The position numbers and the translations under genes are program-made. Source: Arthrobacter sp. 9V (GTDB taxonomy: Bacteria > Actinomycetota > Actinomycetes > Actinomycetales > Micrococcaceae). Taken from it: 64,000 bases of DNA. The notes beneath the pieces were generated by a model, which did no database searches, was not told the origin of the DNA, and saw only the letters and a list, made by a program, of their open reading frames with translations. Shown piece after piece: positions 50,222 to 58,275 of this stretch. The stretch spans positions 4,192,583 to 4,256,582 of the forward strand of contig NZ_LR732912.1 in the NCBI RefSeq assembly GCF_902506065.1, written 5' to 3'. Numbering within the stretch: the stretch's first letter is position 1; each line of letters starts with the position of its first letter.

Positions 50222-51331
50222 ATGAAAACCTCACAGATCAAGAACCTCAAAATTGCCATCATCGGGGGCGGCTACGGCGGAGCATCCGTGGCCAAAGCCC
50301 TCCAAACCATCGGCGCGGAGAACGTCCACGTCTATGAGCAAGCCCCGGCACTGGCGCAGGTGGGCGCGGGCATCGGGCTGCGCCCGCCGTCCGTTGAACT
50401 GTTCCGCACGTGGGGTATTTTTGACCGGATCGCCGCGGTCAGTTCCCCCAGCGACCACCTGGAAATCCTCACCGCGGACGGCCAACACGTCCTCGCCAAC
50501 GAGGAATGGCCGTTCTTGCATGCCTACCAGCAGGTGAACCACAACCGCATGATCCACCGCGGAGACTTCATCGATGCCCTGCTCGGTGCCCTGCCGGAGG
50601 GGATGGTGCACCTCGGCTACAAGCTGGAGACCATTGACGACAAGGGTGACCACGCAACCCTCACCTTCCAGAATGGCGAGGTTGTCACAGCCGATCTGGT
50701 GATTGGCGCCGACGGCATACGTTCCACAGTCCGCCATCAGCTGTTCTCGCAAAAGGAACCCGTGTTCTCCGGGGAACACGCCTACCGTGCCGTCATTTCG
50801 ATCGACGATGCCCATGGACTTGTCACCGATGACAATCCGCGCTTCTACATGGGCCAAAACGGCACGATCGCCTACAACCTGCCCTTGCGGCACCGCGGCG
50901 AGCTCTCCTACGACATCACAGCACCGTCAGAAGACGCGTCGTGGGCGCCGGAAATCACGCACGACTACCTGGTGAAGATCCTGGACGGTTTTGACGAACG
51001 GATCCTCCAGGTTGCGCGGGAACTGGACCTGAGCAAGGTGACAAGCCGTTCTGTGTTCGACATCGATCCGATCGACTCCTGGCACACCCACTCCGTGGCA
51101 CTGCTGGGCGACGCCGCCCACGCAATGCTCCACCACCAAGGACAGGGCGCCAACTCAGCCATCCTGGACGCCGGCGGCTTCGCCGACGCAATGCTTCAGG
51201 GAGAGTCCGTCAAGGATGCGCTCTCGATCTATCAGTCCACCCGAAAGCCGCTGACCGACGAGTTGCAGCGCGTGTCCCGCCTCGGCTGGCATGCAGACGC
51301 AGTGGAGTCAGCATTCCCGGCCAACGCTTAG
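50222..51331 (+). CDS. FAD-dependent monooxygenase (salicylate hydroxylase-like, group A)
   Basis: A 369-residue flavoprotein with the FAD motif G15-G-G-Y-G-G20, the NAD(P)H/FAD motif D-G (G-A-D-G-I-R-S-T near 162) and the second FAD motif L-L-G-D-A-A-H-A-M near 299. Group A enzymes hydroxylate aromatic rings or perform related oxygenations using NAD(P)H. It lies 20 bp after the lactonase-like gene and 14 bp before an esterase gene in one operon. Substrate unknown. Confidence 0.88.
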   Translation: MKTSQIKNLKIAIIGGGYGGASVAKALQTIGAENVHVYEQAPALAQVGAGIGLRPPSVELFRTWGIFDRIAAVSSPSDHLEILTADGQHVLANEEWPFLHAYQQVNHNRMIHRGDFIDALLGALPEGMVHLGYKLETIDDKGDHATLTFQNGEVVTADLVIGADGIRSTVRHQLFSQKEPVFSGEHAYRAVISIDDAHGLVTDDNPRFYMGQNGTIAYNLPLRHRGELSYDITAPSEDASWAPEITHDYLVKILDGFDERILQVARELDLSKVTSRSVFDIDPIDSWHTHSVALLGDAAHAMLHHQGQGANSAILDAGGFADAMLQGESVKDALSIYQSTRKPLTDELQRVSRLGWHADAVESAFPANA

Positions 51332-51345
51332 AGGAGGACTTCACC

Positions 51346-52326
51346 ATGCCCCTCCACCCACAGATCGCCAAGATCCTCAGCTCCCTTCCCGCTCCTGGGG
51401 GTTCTCCGTTGGATCCCGCCCCTCCGCTGGATCCCGCATCCATGCGGGCCGCCGAAGCAGCCGGGGTCCCGGTGGCCGATCAGCGGCTGCCGCTTCACGC
51501 CGTCGTCGACGCCACCGCAGTTGATGTCACCGCCGTTGATGTCACCCCGGTGACCCCGCACCGCCAAATTCCTGTCCGGATTTACACTCCTACCGCGGCT
51601 GAAAAGCACAGCATCATTGTGTACTTCCACGGCGGCGCGTTCTTCCTGGGCAGTGTGGACACGCATGATCATGTTGCCCGCGCGTTGGCCAAGGAGACCG
51701 GTCACGTGGTCATCTCGGTGGGCTACCGCCTGGCTCCCGAGGCCGCTTTCCCCGCTGGCTTGGACGATTGTTACGCCGTTGTCCGTTGGGCTGCGGCCCA
51801 GGGCGGGAACATGGGCTGGGATGGCAGGAACCTGGCCATTGCAGGGGACAGTTCCGGCGGAAACTTTGTGGCTGCGGTGGCCGCCAGGGCTCTCGACGAC
51901 GGATTCCACGGGATCACGCACCAGATCATGTACTACCCGTCCCTGGACCTGGACTTCGACGAGGACCGCTACGCATCGATCCGTGAAAACGCTGAGGGCT
52001 ACGGACTGGAGACCGCAGGATTACGGCCCTTCAACGCCTTCTACATCGACGGCGGCGCGGATCCATCCAACCCGTTGGTGTCCCCCATCAAACGGTCGGA
52101 TCTGACCGGCCTGCCGCCTGCGCTGATCATCACCGCCGAGTTCGATCCCCTCCGTGACGAAGGCGAACTCTACGGCCAGCGATTGGATGAGGCGGGCGTG
52201 GACGCAGCAGTCAAGCGCTACAGCGGTGCCAACCACGGATTCGTGCAAAATTTCTCCTGGATACCGGAGTTCTACCGCGTGTTCACGGAGACCTCGGAGT
52301 TCCTGAACCGGGGCACGGGACAATGA
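51346..52326 (+). CDS. Alpha/beta hydrolase, hormone-sensitive-lipase type
   Basis: A 326-residue esterase with oxyanion motif H-G-G-A-F-F near 96, nucleophile elbow G-D-S-S-G-G near 168, acid in E-F-D-P-L-R-D-E and His in N-H-G-F. A small internal repeat (V-D-V-T-A-V-D-V-T, about 60-68) sits in the N-terminal cap region. AGAGGAGG lies upstream of ATG 51346. It overlaps the MBL-fold gene by 4 nt. Confidence 0.88.
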   Translation: MPLHPQIAKILSSLPAPGGSPLDPAPPLDPASMRAAEAAGVPVADQRLPLHAVVDATAVDVTAVDVTPVTPHRQIPVRIYTPTAAEKHSIIVYFHGGAFFLGSVDTHDHVARALAKETGHVVISVGYRLAPEAAFPAGLDDCYAVVRWAAAQGGNMGWDGRNLAIAGDSSGGNFVAAVAARALDDGFHGITHQIMYYPSLDLDFDEDRYASIRENAEGYGLETAGLRPFNAFYIDGGADPSNPLVSPIKRSDLTGLPPALIITAEFDPLRDEGELYGQRLDEAGVDAAVKRYSGANHGFVQNFSWIPEFYRVFTETSEFLNRGTGQ

Positions 52327-53300
52327 CGCAACCGGTGCGCGTCCACCCCATCGTCTCGCCGTGGGGCCGCTTCGGCCTGTACAGCTTCTACATCGATTCA
52401 CCCGAACCGGCCATTGTGGATACCGGAATCGCGTCCTCACCTGCCGACGGCATGGCCCCTGCGCTGGAAGCGATCGGCCGGCGAATCGAGGATGTTCGCT
52501 GGATTTTCCTGACGCACGGGCACATCGACCACATCGGCGGGGCGCACGCTTTGTGGGAGCTGACGGGCCGTCAGGCGAAGGTTGTCATTCACCGGGCGGA
52601 CGCCCCGATGCTGCGCTCCCGCCAAGCCCATGTGGACGAATACCTCGCTGGCCGCGGACAATACCTGAATGACCCCGACGGCGCGTCCCGGGTTGGCGCG
52701 GCGGCGGAATCAGTCATTTCCGGGGAAATGGAACCCGGGCTGCTGGTGCAGGGCGGCGAGACCATTTCCCTGGGCGGAGGCGTGACCGTTTCCGTTCACT
52801 CTGTCCCTGGCCACACCCCGGGCTCGGTTGCCTATGTTATTGACGGGCAAAACGACGCCTTTGTGGGTGATGCCGTGCAGGTTCACGGCGCGGCCAACGG
52901 GTTCCCCGGATTCGCGGATCCGGCGGCGTACCGCGCCAGCCTCAAGTTCCTGCGGGACGAGATACGCCCCCGGCACCTTTACCTGGGTCACCCGTACCGG
53001 GGCGCGGATGGTGAGCCGTTCGGCGTCGAACTCGATGAAGCGCAGGCGCGGCGCGCCCTTGGGGAGAGCATCGAGGTGGAAAGCCGCGTCAGTGACGCCG
53101 CCTGCCGTTGTATTGAGGCGGGGCTGGAGACTACGACGTCGACCTACTCACCTTTTGCTGCTGCTGCCCACCACCTTGGCTACTCCGGCGATCCCGCATT
53201 GGAGCCGTCCCCTTTCTTCACCACGCTGCACGGCTACCGAACACAGTTTTTGAACCGCGATCTTTTGACCAACAATGAGGAGACGCTCACTCATGGATGA
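52323..53300 (+). CDS. MBL-fold metallo-hydrolase (lactonase/glyoxalase II-like)
   Basis: A 325-residue metallo-beta-lactamase fold protein with metal motif H65-G-H67-I-D69-H70, then His in V-P-G-H-T-P-G-S, Asp in V-G-D-A and His in L-G-H-P-Y. The roughly 90-residue C-terminal extension is helical. Such enzymes hydrolyse lactones or thioesters. It overlaps the flanking genes (4 nt upstream, 8 nt downstream), so it is translated with the esterase and the CocE-type hydrolase. Confidence 0.85.
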   Translation: MTQPVRVHPIVSPWGRFGLYSFYIDSPEPAIVDTGIASSPADGMAPALEAIGRRIEDVRWIFLTHGHIDHIGGAHALWELTGRQAKVVIHRADAPMLRSRQAHVDEYLAGRGQYLNDPDGASRVGAAAESVISGEMEPGLLVQGGETISLGGGVTVSVHSVPGHTPGSVAYVIDGQNDAFVGDAVQVHGAANGFPGFADPAAYRASLKFLRDEIRPRHLYLGHPYRGADGEPFGVELDEAQARRALGESIEVESRVSDAACRCIEAGLETTTSTYSPFAAAAHHLGYSGDPALEPSPFFTTLHGYRTQFLNRDLLTNNEETLTHG

Positions 53301-55029
53301 CTTCACCATGCTGGACGCCGGCGGCGAAAAGATCGCCGTCCGTAAGGACCTGCGCGTCCCCATGCGGGACGGCATCGAACTCGCTGCAGATGCGTACCAA
53401 GGTACCGAGGACAAACCGCGTCCGGCGCTTGTTGCCCTGAGTCCCTATGGCAAGGAGCTTCAGGCTCTCGCGCTCACTACTCCTCCACAGCGGCGCCCCA
53501 GTCCGATGTGGGACGGGTGCATTGAAGCCGGGGACATCGCCAGGATCGTGGCGGAAGACTACGTCCATGTCATCGGTGACCTCCGCGGCTCCGGCCATTC
53601 CGGAGGTGAACACATCGGCAATTACAACGCCGGCGGAGTCTCCTTGGGCCAGGACGCCTACGACTTCATCGAGTGGGTGGCGGCCCAGCCGTGGTGTGAC
53701 GGCAACGTTGGCATGGTGGGCATTTCCTACTTTGGCTCCATGCAGGTTCTGGCCGCGGCGGAGCGCCCGCCCAGCCTGAAGGCGATCTTCGTCTCGGGCG
53801 GGCACTACGACTTTTACGAGACCACCTACCACGGCGGCATCATGTGGTTCATGCCCCGCGCAGCCCGCGAAGGCCGTGGCGGCGACTCCGGTTGGGCTTT
53901 CACGGACCGAGTGAAGTCGCGGATGGTGGAGAAGTACTCCCCCGAAGAACTCAAGGAACTTGTCCAGCAGCGCCTGCAGGACCCGGATGTGGCGGCGTGG
54001 CCCAACCTCGTCCACGTGCTGCATTACCCCACCAACCATGAGGCGTGGTTCGACATTGTGATGAACGAGCTGGATGGGCAGTGGTACGAGGAGCGGAATC
54101 CCATCACCCTGGCACCCGCCATTGATATTCCCGTCTGGCTGCAGATCGATCAGGGCCGTGGTTGGACCATGGACGGCACCATCGAGTTGTTCAACCAGCT
54201 GAAGGGTCCCAAGAAGCTCGACATCGGCCCGTACCCTCCTATGCAGTCCAGGCCGTTCATCGAAGAACATGACAAGATGTTCCGCTGGTACGACTACTGG
54301 ATCAAGGGCATCGACAACGGGATCATGGATGAGCCCGCGGTGAGTGTTTTCGTGGAGGGCTCACGTGAACTGGTGACCGCCGGGCAGTGGCCTCCGAAGG
54401 ACATCGAATACACCCCGTTGTACCTGCGCCCGCGCGGCAAACTGTCCGGCGAACCGGAGCCGATGGGGTCTGAGTACGCGGTTCCGGACGGCTTCTACCA
54501 AGCTCCCCTGACCGTGACGGACAAGGTGGAAATCCTCAGCTGGAGCACGCCGCCGTTCGAAGAGGACACGGAAATGATCGGGACAGGTGCTGCGCATATC
54601 TTCGCCGAGATCGATCAGCCTGATACCAACTTCATCTTGCGGCTGTGGGACTACGCGCCCGGGGGCAAACGCCAACTCATCACCAGCGGATACCTGAAGG
54701 CCTCACACCGTGAACTGGCCGACCGCAGCACCGAGGGCAACCCGTACCACCCTCACACGCGGACAGTACCGGTGGAGCCCGGGCAGATCGAAGAATACGT
54801 GCTGCGCCTTTACCCGTTCGCCAATACCTTCAAGCCCGGCCATCATCTGACCGTGGAACTATCCAATAGCGAACCCTTGGCCGATGAACACAATGCGCTG
54901 CTTCCTCCCGACGCTTTCCATCTGCCGGTAGGCCGTCCGGTGACGCACAGGATTTACCGGGACGCCGCGCACCAGTCGCGGATTGTGCTGCCCTTTACGA
55001 GGACTAACCCGCCCACGATTCATCAGTAA
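53293..55029 (+). CDS. CocE/NonD family (X-Pro dipeptidyl-peptidase S15-like) hydrolase
   Basis: A 578-residue protein. An alpha/beta hydrolase domain (1-330) holds the nucleophile S145 in G-I-S145-Y-F-G and D-L-R-G-S-G-x-S-G-G near 96. A C-terminal jelly-roll (about 375-570) is typical of cocaine esterase-type acylases. Where many members have G-P-W-x-H with the catalytic His, this one has G-P-Y-P-P-M-Q, so the His is elsewhere or lost. ATG 53293 lies in the stop region of the MBL gene (ATGGATGA) with GAGGAG upstream. It ends 26 bp inside the convergent MarR gene. Confidence 0.82.
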   Translation: MDDFTMLDAGGEKIAVRKDLRVPMRDGIELAADAYQGTEDKPRPALVALSPYGKELQALALTTPPQRRPSPMWDGCIEAGDIARIVAEDYVHVIGDLRGSGHSGGEHIGNYNAGGVSLGQDAYDFIEWVAAQPWCDGNVGMVGISYFGSMQVLAAAERPPSLKAIFVSGGHYDFYETTYHGGIMWFMPRAAREGRGGDSGWAFTDRVKSRMVEKYSPEELKELVQQRLQDPDVAAWPNLVHVLHYPTNHEAWFDIVMNELDGQWYEERNPITLAPAIDIPVWLQIDQGRGWTMDGTIELFNQLKGPKKLDIGPYPPMQSRPFIEEHDKMFRWYDYWIKGIDNGIMDEPAVSVFVEGSRELVTAGQWPPKDIEYTPLYLRPRGKLSGEPEPMGSEYAVPDGFYQAPLTVTDKVEILSWSTPPFEEDTEMIGTGAAHIFAEIDQPDTNFILRLWDYAPGGKRQLITSGYLKASHRELADRSTEGNPYHPHTRTVPVEPGQIEEYVLRLYPFANTFKPGHHLTVELSNSEPLADEHNALLPPDAFHLPVGRPVTHRIYRDAAHQSRIVLPFTRTNPPTIHQ

Positions 55030-55582
55030 CTTCGATCTCCCGCGCCATGTCGTCCAGGAAACGCATGACCGTTTCCCGTTCCGAAGGTGTGAGGCGCGCT
55101 GCCGCCAGGAACCGTTTGGCCTGCTGCCGGCCAACGGTCTCCATGGCGGCTGCGTGCGTTTCGGGTGTAATGGCGATGGCGAGCGCGCGGCGGTCCGAGG
55201 GATGGGCGTGTCGGGTGACGTGCCCGGCGCGTTCCAGCCGGTCGAGCAGCTTAGTGGTTGACGCCGTCGAGATGTGCAGCCGGGAAGCTATGGCGCCGGG
55301 CGTGGCAATGACGCCGTGGTTGGCGCAAATAATCAGATAGTGCAGTGCGCGCATGTCTGATTGGTTCAGTTTCATGTACCTGAGTGAGGCGTCGGAGAGG
55401 CGTTCTTCTGCCTCGCGAAGTCTTCCGAGGGCTGCCATGAGCTCGCTGATTTGCTCAACGTCCGTTCGGGACAGACCGGAGCGATCCACCAGTTGCTGAT
55501 GGGGGTCGTTGGCGTCCAGATGGTAGATGCCCGCGGAAACCGGCGTGCCGGCTTCTTCTGGTATCTCTTCAGATCTGGACAT
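55004..55582 (-). CDS. MarR-family regulator divergent from the carotenoid operon
   Basis: A 192-residue winged-helix regulator: I-A-S-R-L-H-I-S-T-A-S-T-T-K-L-L-D-R-L recognition region (about 98-116) and the wing D-R-R. It diverges from idi-crtE-crtB-crtI with about 100 bp between starts. In Corynebacterium a MarR-type CrtR next to crtE represses carotenoid genes and responds to geranylgeranyl diphosphate, so an equivalent role is likely here. Its 3' end overlaps the CocE-type gene by 26 bp. Confidence 0.85.
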   Translation of the reverse strand: MSRSEEIPEEAGTPVSAGIYHLDANDPHQQLVDRSGLSRTDVEQISELMAALGRLREAEERLSDASLRYMKLNQSDMRALHYLIICANHGVIATPGAIASRLHISTASTTKLLDRLERAGHVTRHAHPSDRRALAIAITPETHAAAMETVGRQQAKRFLAAARLTPSERETVMRFLDDMAREIEVTDESWAG

Positions 55583-55685
55583 GTTTGGTATGTTACACCT
55601 AACTTCCTACATGGTAGCCTTTCTTCTAGCTTGTCTAGCAATATTCAGGTTTAGGCAGAATCAAAGGTGTGGAGGTAGGCGCAAG

Positions 55686-56240
55686 ATGAACGCGACAGAG
55701 ATGGTGGTCCTCCTCGACGACGCCGGAACGCCCATTGGGCAGGCTCCCAAAGCAGGAGTGCACACACTGGACACTCCCCTCCACCTCGCCTTTTCCTGCT
55801 ACCTGCTCAACGAGGTAGGAGAAGTCCTCCTGACCCGCCGTTCACCGGAGAAAAAGACGTGGCCCGGAGTGTGGACCAACAGCTTCTGCGGCCACCCCGG
55901 CCCCGGCGAGGAATTCGAGGATGCTGTCCTGCGGCGGGCACAGTTCGAACTCGGAGTGGATGCGATCAGGATTGAACTGGTCCTCCCCCACTTCCGGTAC
56001 AGGGCCGTAGATCCCACCGGGATCGTCGAGAACGAAATTTGCCCCGTCTACGTAGCCCGCATCACCGGCGTTTTGAAGCCCAACCCCGCAGAAGTTGCAG
56101 ACTGGGCCTGGATATCGCCCGCGCTGCTCGCCGAGGCACTGGAGCACACACCGTCCGCGTTCAGCCCATGGCTCGGACTTCAGTTCCCACAACTACTCGA
56201 AGCGGGCGCTTTGCCGCTCCAAGCCGGGGCGGAAGCATGA
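55686..56240 (+). CDS. idi: Isopentenyl-diphosphate delta-isomerase, type I
   Basis: A 184-residue Nudix-fold enzyme converting IPP to DMAPP, feeding carotenoid synthesis. Catalytic Cys in N-S-F-C-G-H-P, Nudix-like G-H-P-G-P-G-E-E-F then R-R-A-x-F-E-L-G, and the catalytic Glu in E-N-E-I-C-P-V. GGAGG about 10 nt upstream supports ATG 55686; the frame upstream overlaps the MarR gene. It leads the carotenoid operon and overlaps crtE by 4 nt. Confidence 0.93.
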   Translation: MNATEMVVLLDDAGTPIGQAPKAGVHTLDTPLHLAFSCYLLNEVGEVLLTRRSPEKKTWPGVWTNSFCGHPGPGEEFEDAVLRRAQFELGVDAIRIELVLPHFRYRAVDPTGIVENEICPVYVARITGVLKPNPAEVADWAWISPALLAEALEHTPSAFSPWLGLQFPQLLEAGALPLQAGAEA

Positions 56241-57379
56241 CCATCACCTCAAACGCCGTTCGCAGCCGGACCGACCTCTGCAGCGCGATCGAAAACGAAC
56301 TCGCCGGGCTGATAGGCAAGAGGGCGAGTGCAGCAACGGCCTATGGCCCGGACTTCGCCAGACTGTGGGAGCTCGCCGGTCAGAACGTCCTGGGCGGCAA
56401 ATTCGTCCGACCCCTCCTGCTCATGGAAGCCTACGACGCCCTGCAGCAGACTCAGCAAGCTCGTCCGGGGAGCGGCGCCGCGGGATCACGCCATCGCGAA
56501 ACCGCCATCAGCATCGCCGCTGCCATTGAACTCCTGCACTACGCCTTCCTCCTCCACGACGACGTGATCGACGGCGACCTCGTCCGCCGCGGACATCCCA
56601 ACCTGATCGGTTCCCTCCTCGCGGAAGCGGGCGAAACCGCCCGTAGCCAGAGCGCCGGAGCCGAAACAGACAGCACCCGCGCCGGGAGCAGCCTCCACTG
56701 GGCCCAGACCGGCGGAATCCTGATGGGCGACATGCTCCTCGCCGCCACACACCAATCCTTTGCCCGGGCAGATCTTCCCCACGAGCTTCGCCTGCGGCTC
56801 CTGGACCTCCTTGAACACACCATCAATGAGACCGTAGCGGGCGAGCAGTTGGATGTGGGCCTGGGCGACGGCGTTATTGCGCCGGACCTGCAGACCATCC
56901 TGGTGATGTGCGGCTACAAAACGGCGACGTACACCTTCGAACTCCCGCTACGTGCTGCCGCCACACTGGCAGGCGCCGATTTCGCCGTCGAGAATGCGCT
57001 GGCAACAGCCGGAAGGCACCTCGGTCTCGCCTTCCAACTCCAGGACGACCTCCTGTCCACCTTCGGGGATCCTCGCCGCCACGGCAAGGATCCCTTTTCC
57101 GACCTCCGCGAGGGCAAGGAAACGGCCATCATCGCCCATGCACGGACCACCATTGCGTGGGCGGACATCGAGCCCTTCTTCGGCAGGCCTGAACTGAGCG
57201 TAGGAGACGGCGAGCATGTCCGCCGGCACCTGAGCGACTGCGGGGCGGAGGCATTTGTCCAAAGCCTCATCGAGGAACAAATGCAGGCATTCAACAATCA
57301 ACTGACCAGCACCATCCCGGCAAGCGTGCGCAACGTGATGCTCGATCTCGCGGGACAGTTGGAGGGACGGCAATCATGA
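56237..57379 (+). CDS. crtE: Geranylgeranyl diphosphate synthase
   Basis: A 380-residue trans-prenyltransferase that elongates to GGPP. The first aspartate motif is H-D-D-V-I-D (about 113-118), the second Q-D-D-L-L-S-T-F-G-D (about 273-282), and the G-K-F-V-R-P and Y-K-T-A-T-Y-T-F blocks are present. The start overlaps the idi stop (ATGA). A slightly long loop (about 140-160) is rich in Ala/Ser/Gly. Confidence 0.92.
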   Translation: MTITSNAVRSRTDLCSAIENELAGLIGKRASAATAYGPDFARLWELAGQNVLGGKFVRPLLLMEAYDALQQTQQARPGSGAAGSRHRETAISIAAAIELLHYAFLLHDDVIDGDLVRRGHPNLIGSLLAEAGETARSQSAGAETDSTRAGSSLHWAQTGGILMGDMLLAATHQSFARADLPHELRLRLLDLLEHTINETVAGEQLDVGLGDGVIAPDLQTILVMCGYKTATYTFELPLRAAATLAGADFAVENALATAGRHLGLAFQLQDDLLSTFGDPRRHGKDPFSDLREGKETAIIAHARTTIAWADIEPFFGRPELSVGDGEHVRRHLSDCGAEAFVQSLIEEQMQAFNNQLTSTIPASVRNVMLDLAGQLEGRQS

Positions 57380-58275
57380 GCACGGATACCTCCTTTACGC
57401 ATTTCACACGCACGGCTGAGCGCGCCGCCAACCAGGTCATCTCCGCTTACTCCACCTCGTTCGGCCTGGCCTGCAGGCTGCTGGGTTCCAGGCATCGCCA
57501 GCATGTGCGCAACATTTATGCCTTGGTGCGGGTGGCTGACGAACTCGTGGACGGCGTGACGGCGGAAGCCGGGCTGAGCTATCAGGAGCAGTGCGACGCC
57601 CTGGCCCACTTCATTGACGAGACTCACCTGGCCGTCCAGCTGGGCTACAGCAGCGATCTCGTCATCCATGCCTTCGCGCAGACAGCCCGGGCCGCGAGGA
57701 TCGATGCCTCGCTTATTGACCCGTTCTTTGACTCCATGCGCATGGACCTTGGCGAGCACAGCTCAGCTCCCGCAGCACCGCTGCGCTTCGATGCCGACGC
57801 CCACGACGGTTACGTCCACGGTTCCGCCGAGGTGGTGGGACTAATGTGCCTGCGCGTCTTCATGCGGGATGAGAAGATCGACGACGCCGACGCCACGGCT
57901 TTGGAGTACGGCGCCGGCAGGTTGGGCGCTGCTTTCCAGAACATCAACTTCCTGCGGGACCTGGCCGATGACACCACCCGCCTGGGACGCAGCTACCTCG
58001 GTACCTCGGACCATCTGGAGGATCAGGACCGCATGGAGTGGGTCCGCACCATCCGGGCCCAGCTCGCCGATGCCAACGCCGTCATTCCCCTGCTGCCGCG
58101 CGACGCCCGGGCCGCCGTCCGGAGCGCCTCGGCCTTGTTCCAGGCGCTGACGGACAGAATTGAACAGACCACCGTGGACGAGCTTTACCGCTCCCGGGTC
58201 CGTGTACCGGATGCGGTAAAAGCCGGGCTGGCGGCCCGCGCCGTCGCCTCAACCTGGATGGAGCTGCACCGATGA
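57376..58275 (+). CDS. crtB: Phytoene synthase
   Basis: A 299-residue head-to-head prenyl synthase joining two GGPP to phytoene. The two aspartate-rich motifs are D-E-L-V-D (about 55-59) and D-L-A-D-D within N-F-L-R-D-L-A-D-D (about 191-199). Also seen are the Y-S-T-S-F-G motif near the start and Y-V-H-G-S-A-E-V-V-G. It overlaps crtE and crtI by 4 nt each. Confidence 0.93.
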   Translation: MSTDTSFTHFTRTAERAANQVISAYSTSFGLACRLLGSRHRQHVRNIYALVRVADELVDGVTAEAGLSYQEQCDALAHFIDETHLAVQLGYSSDLVIHAFAQTARAARIDASLIDPFFDSMRMDLGEHSSAPAAPLRFDADAHDGYVHGSAEVVGLMCLRVFMRDEKIDDADATALEYGAGRLGAAFQNINFLRDLADDTTRLGRSYLGTSDHLEDQDRMEWVRTIRAQLADANAVIPLLPRDARAAVRSASALFQALTDRIEQTTVDELYRSRVRVPDAVKAGLAARAVASTWMELHR

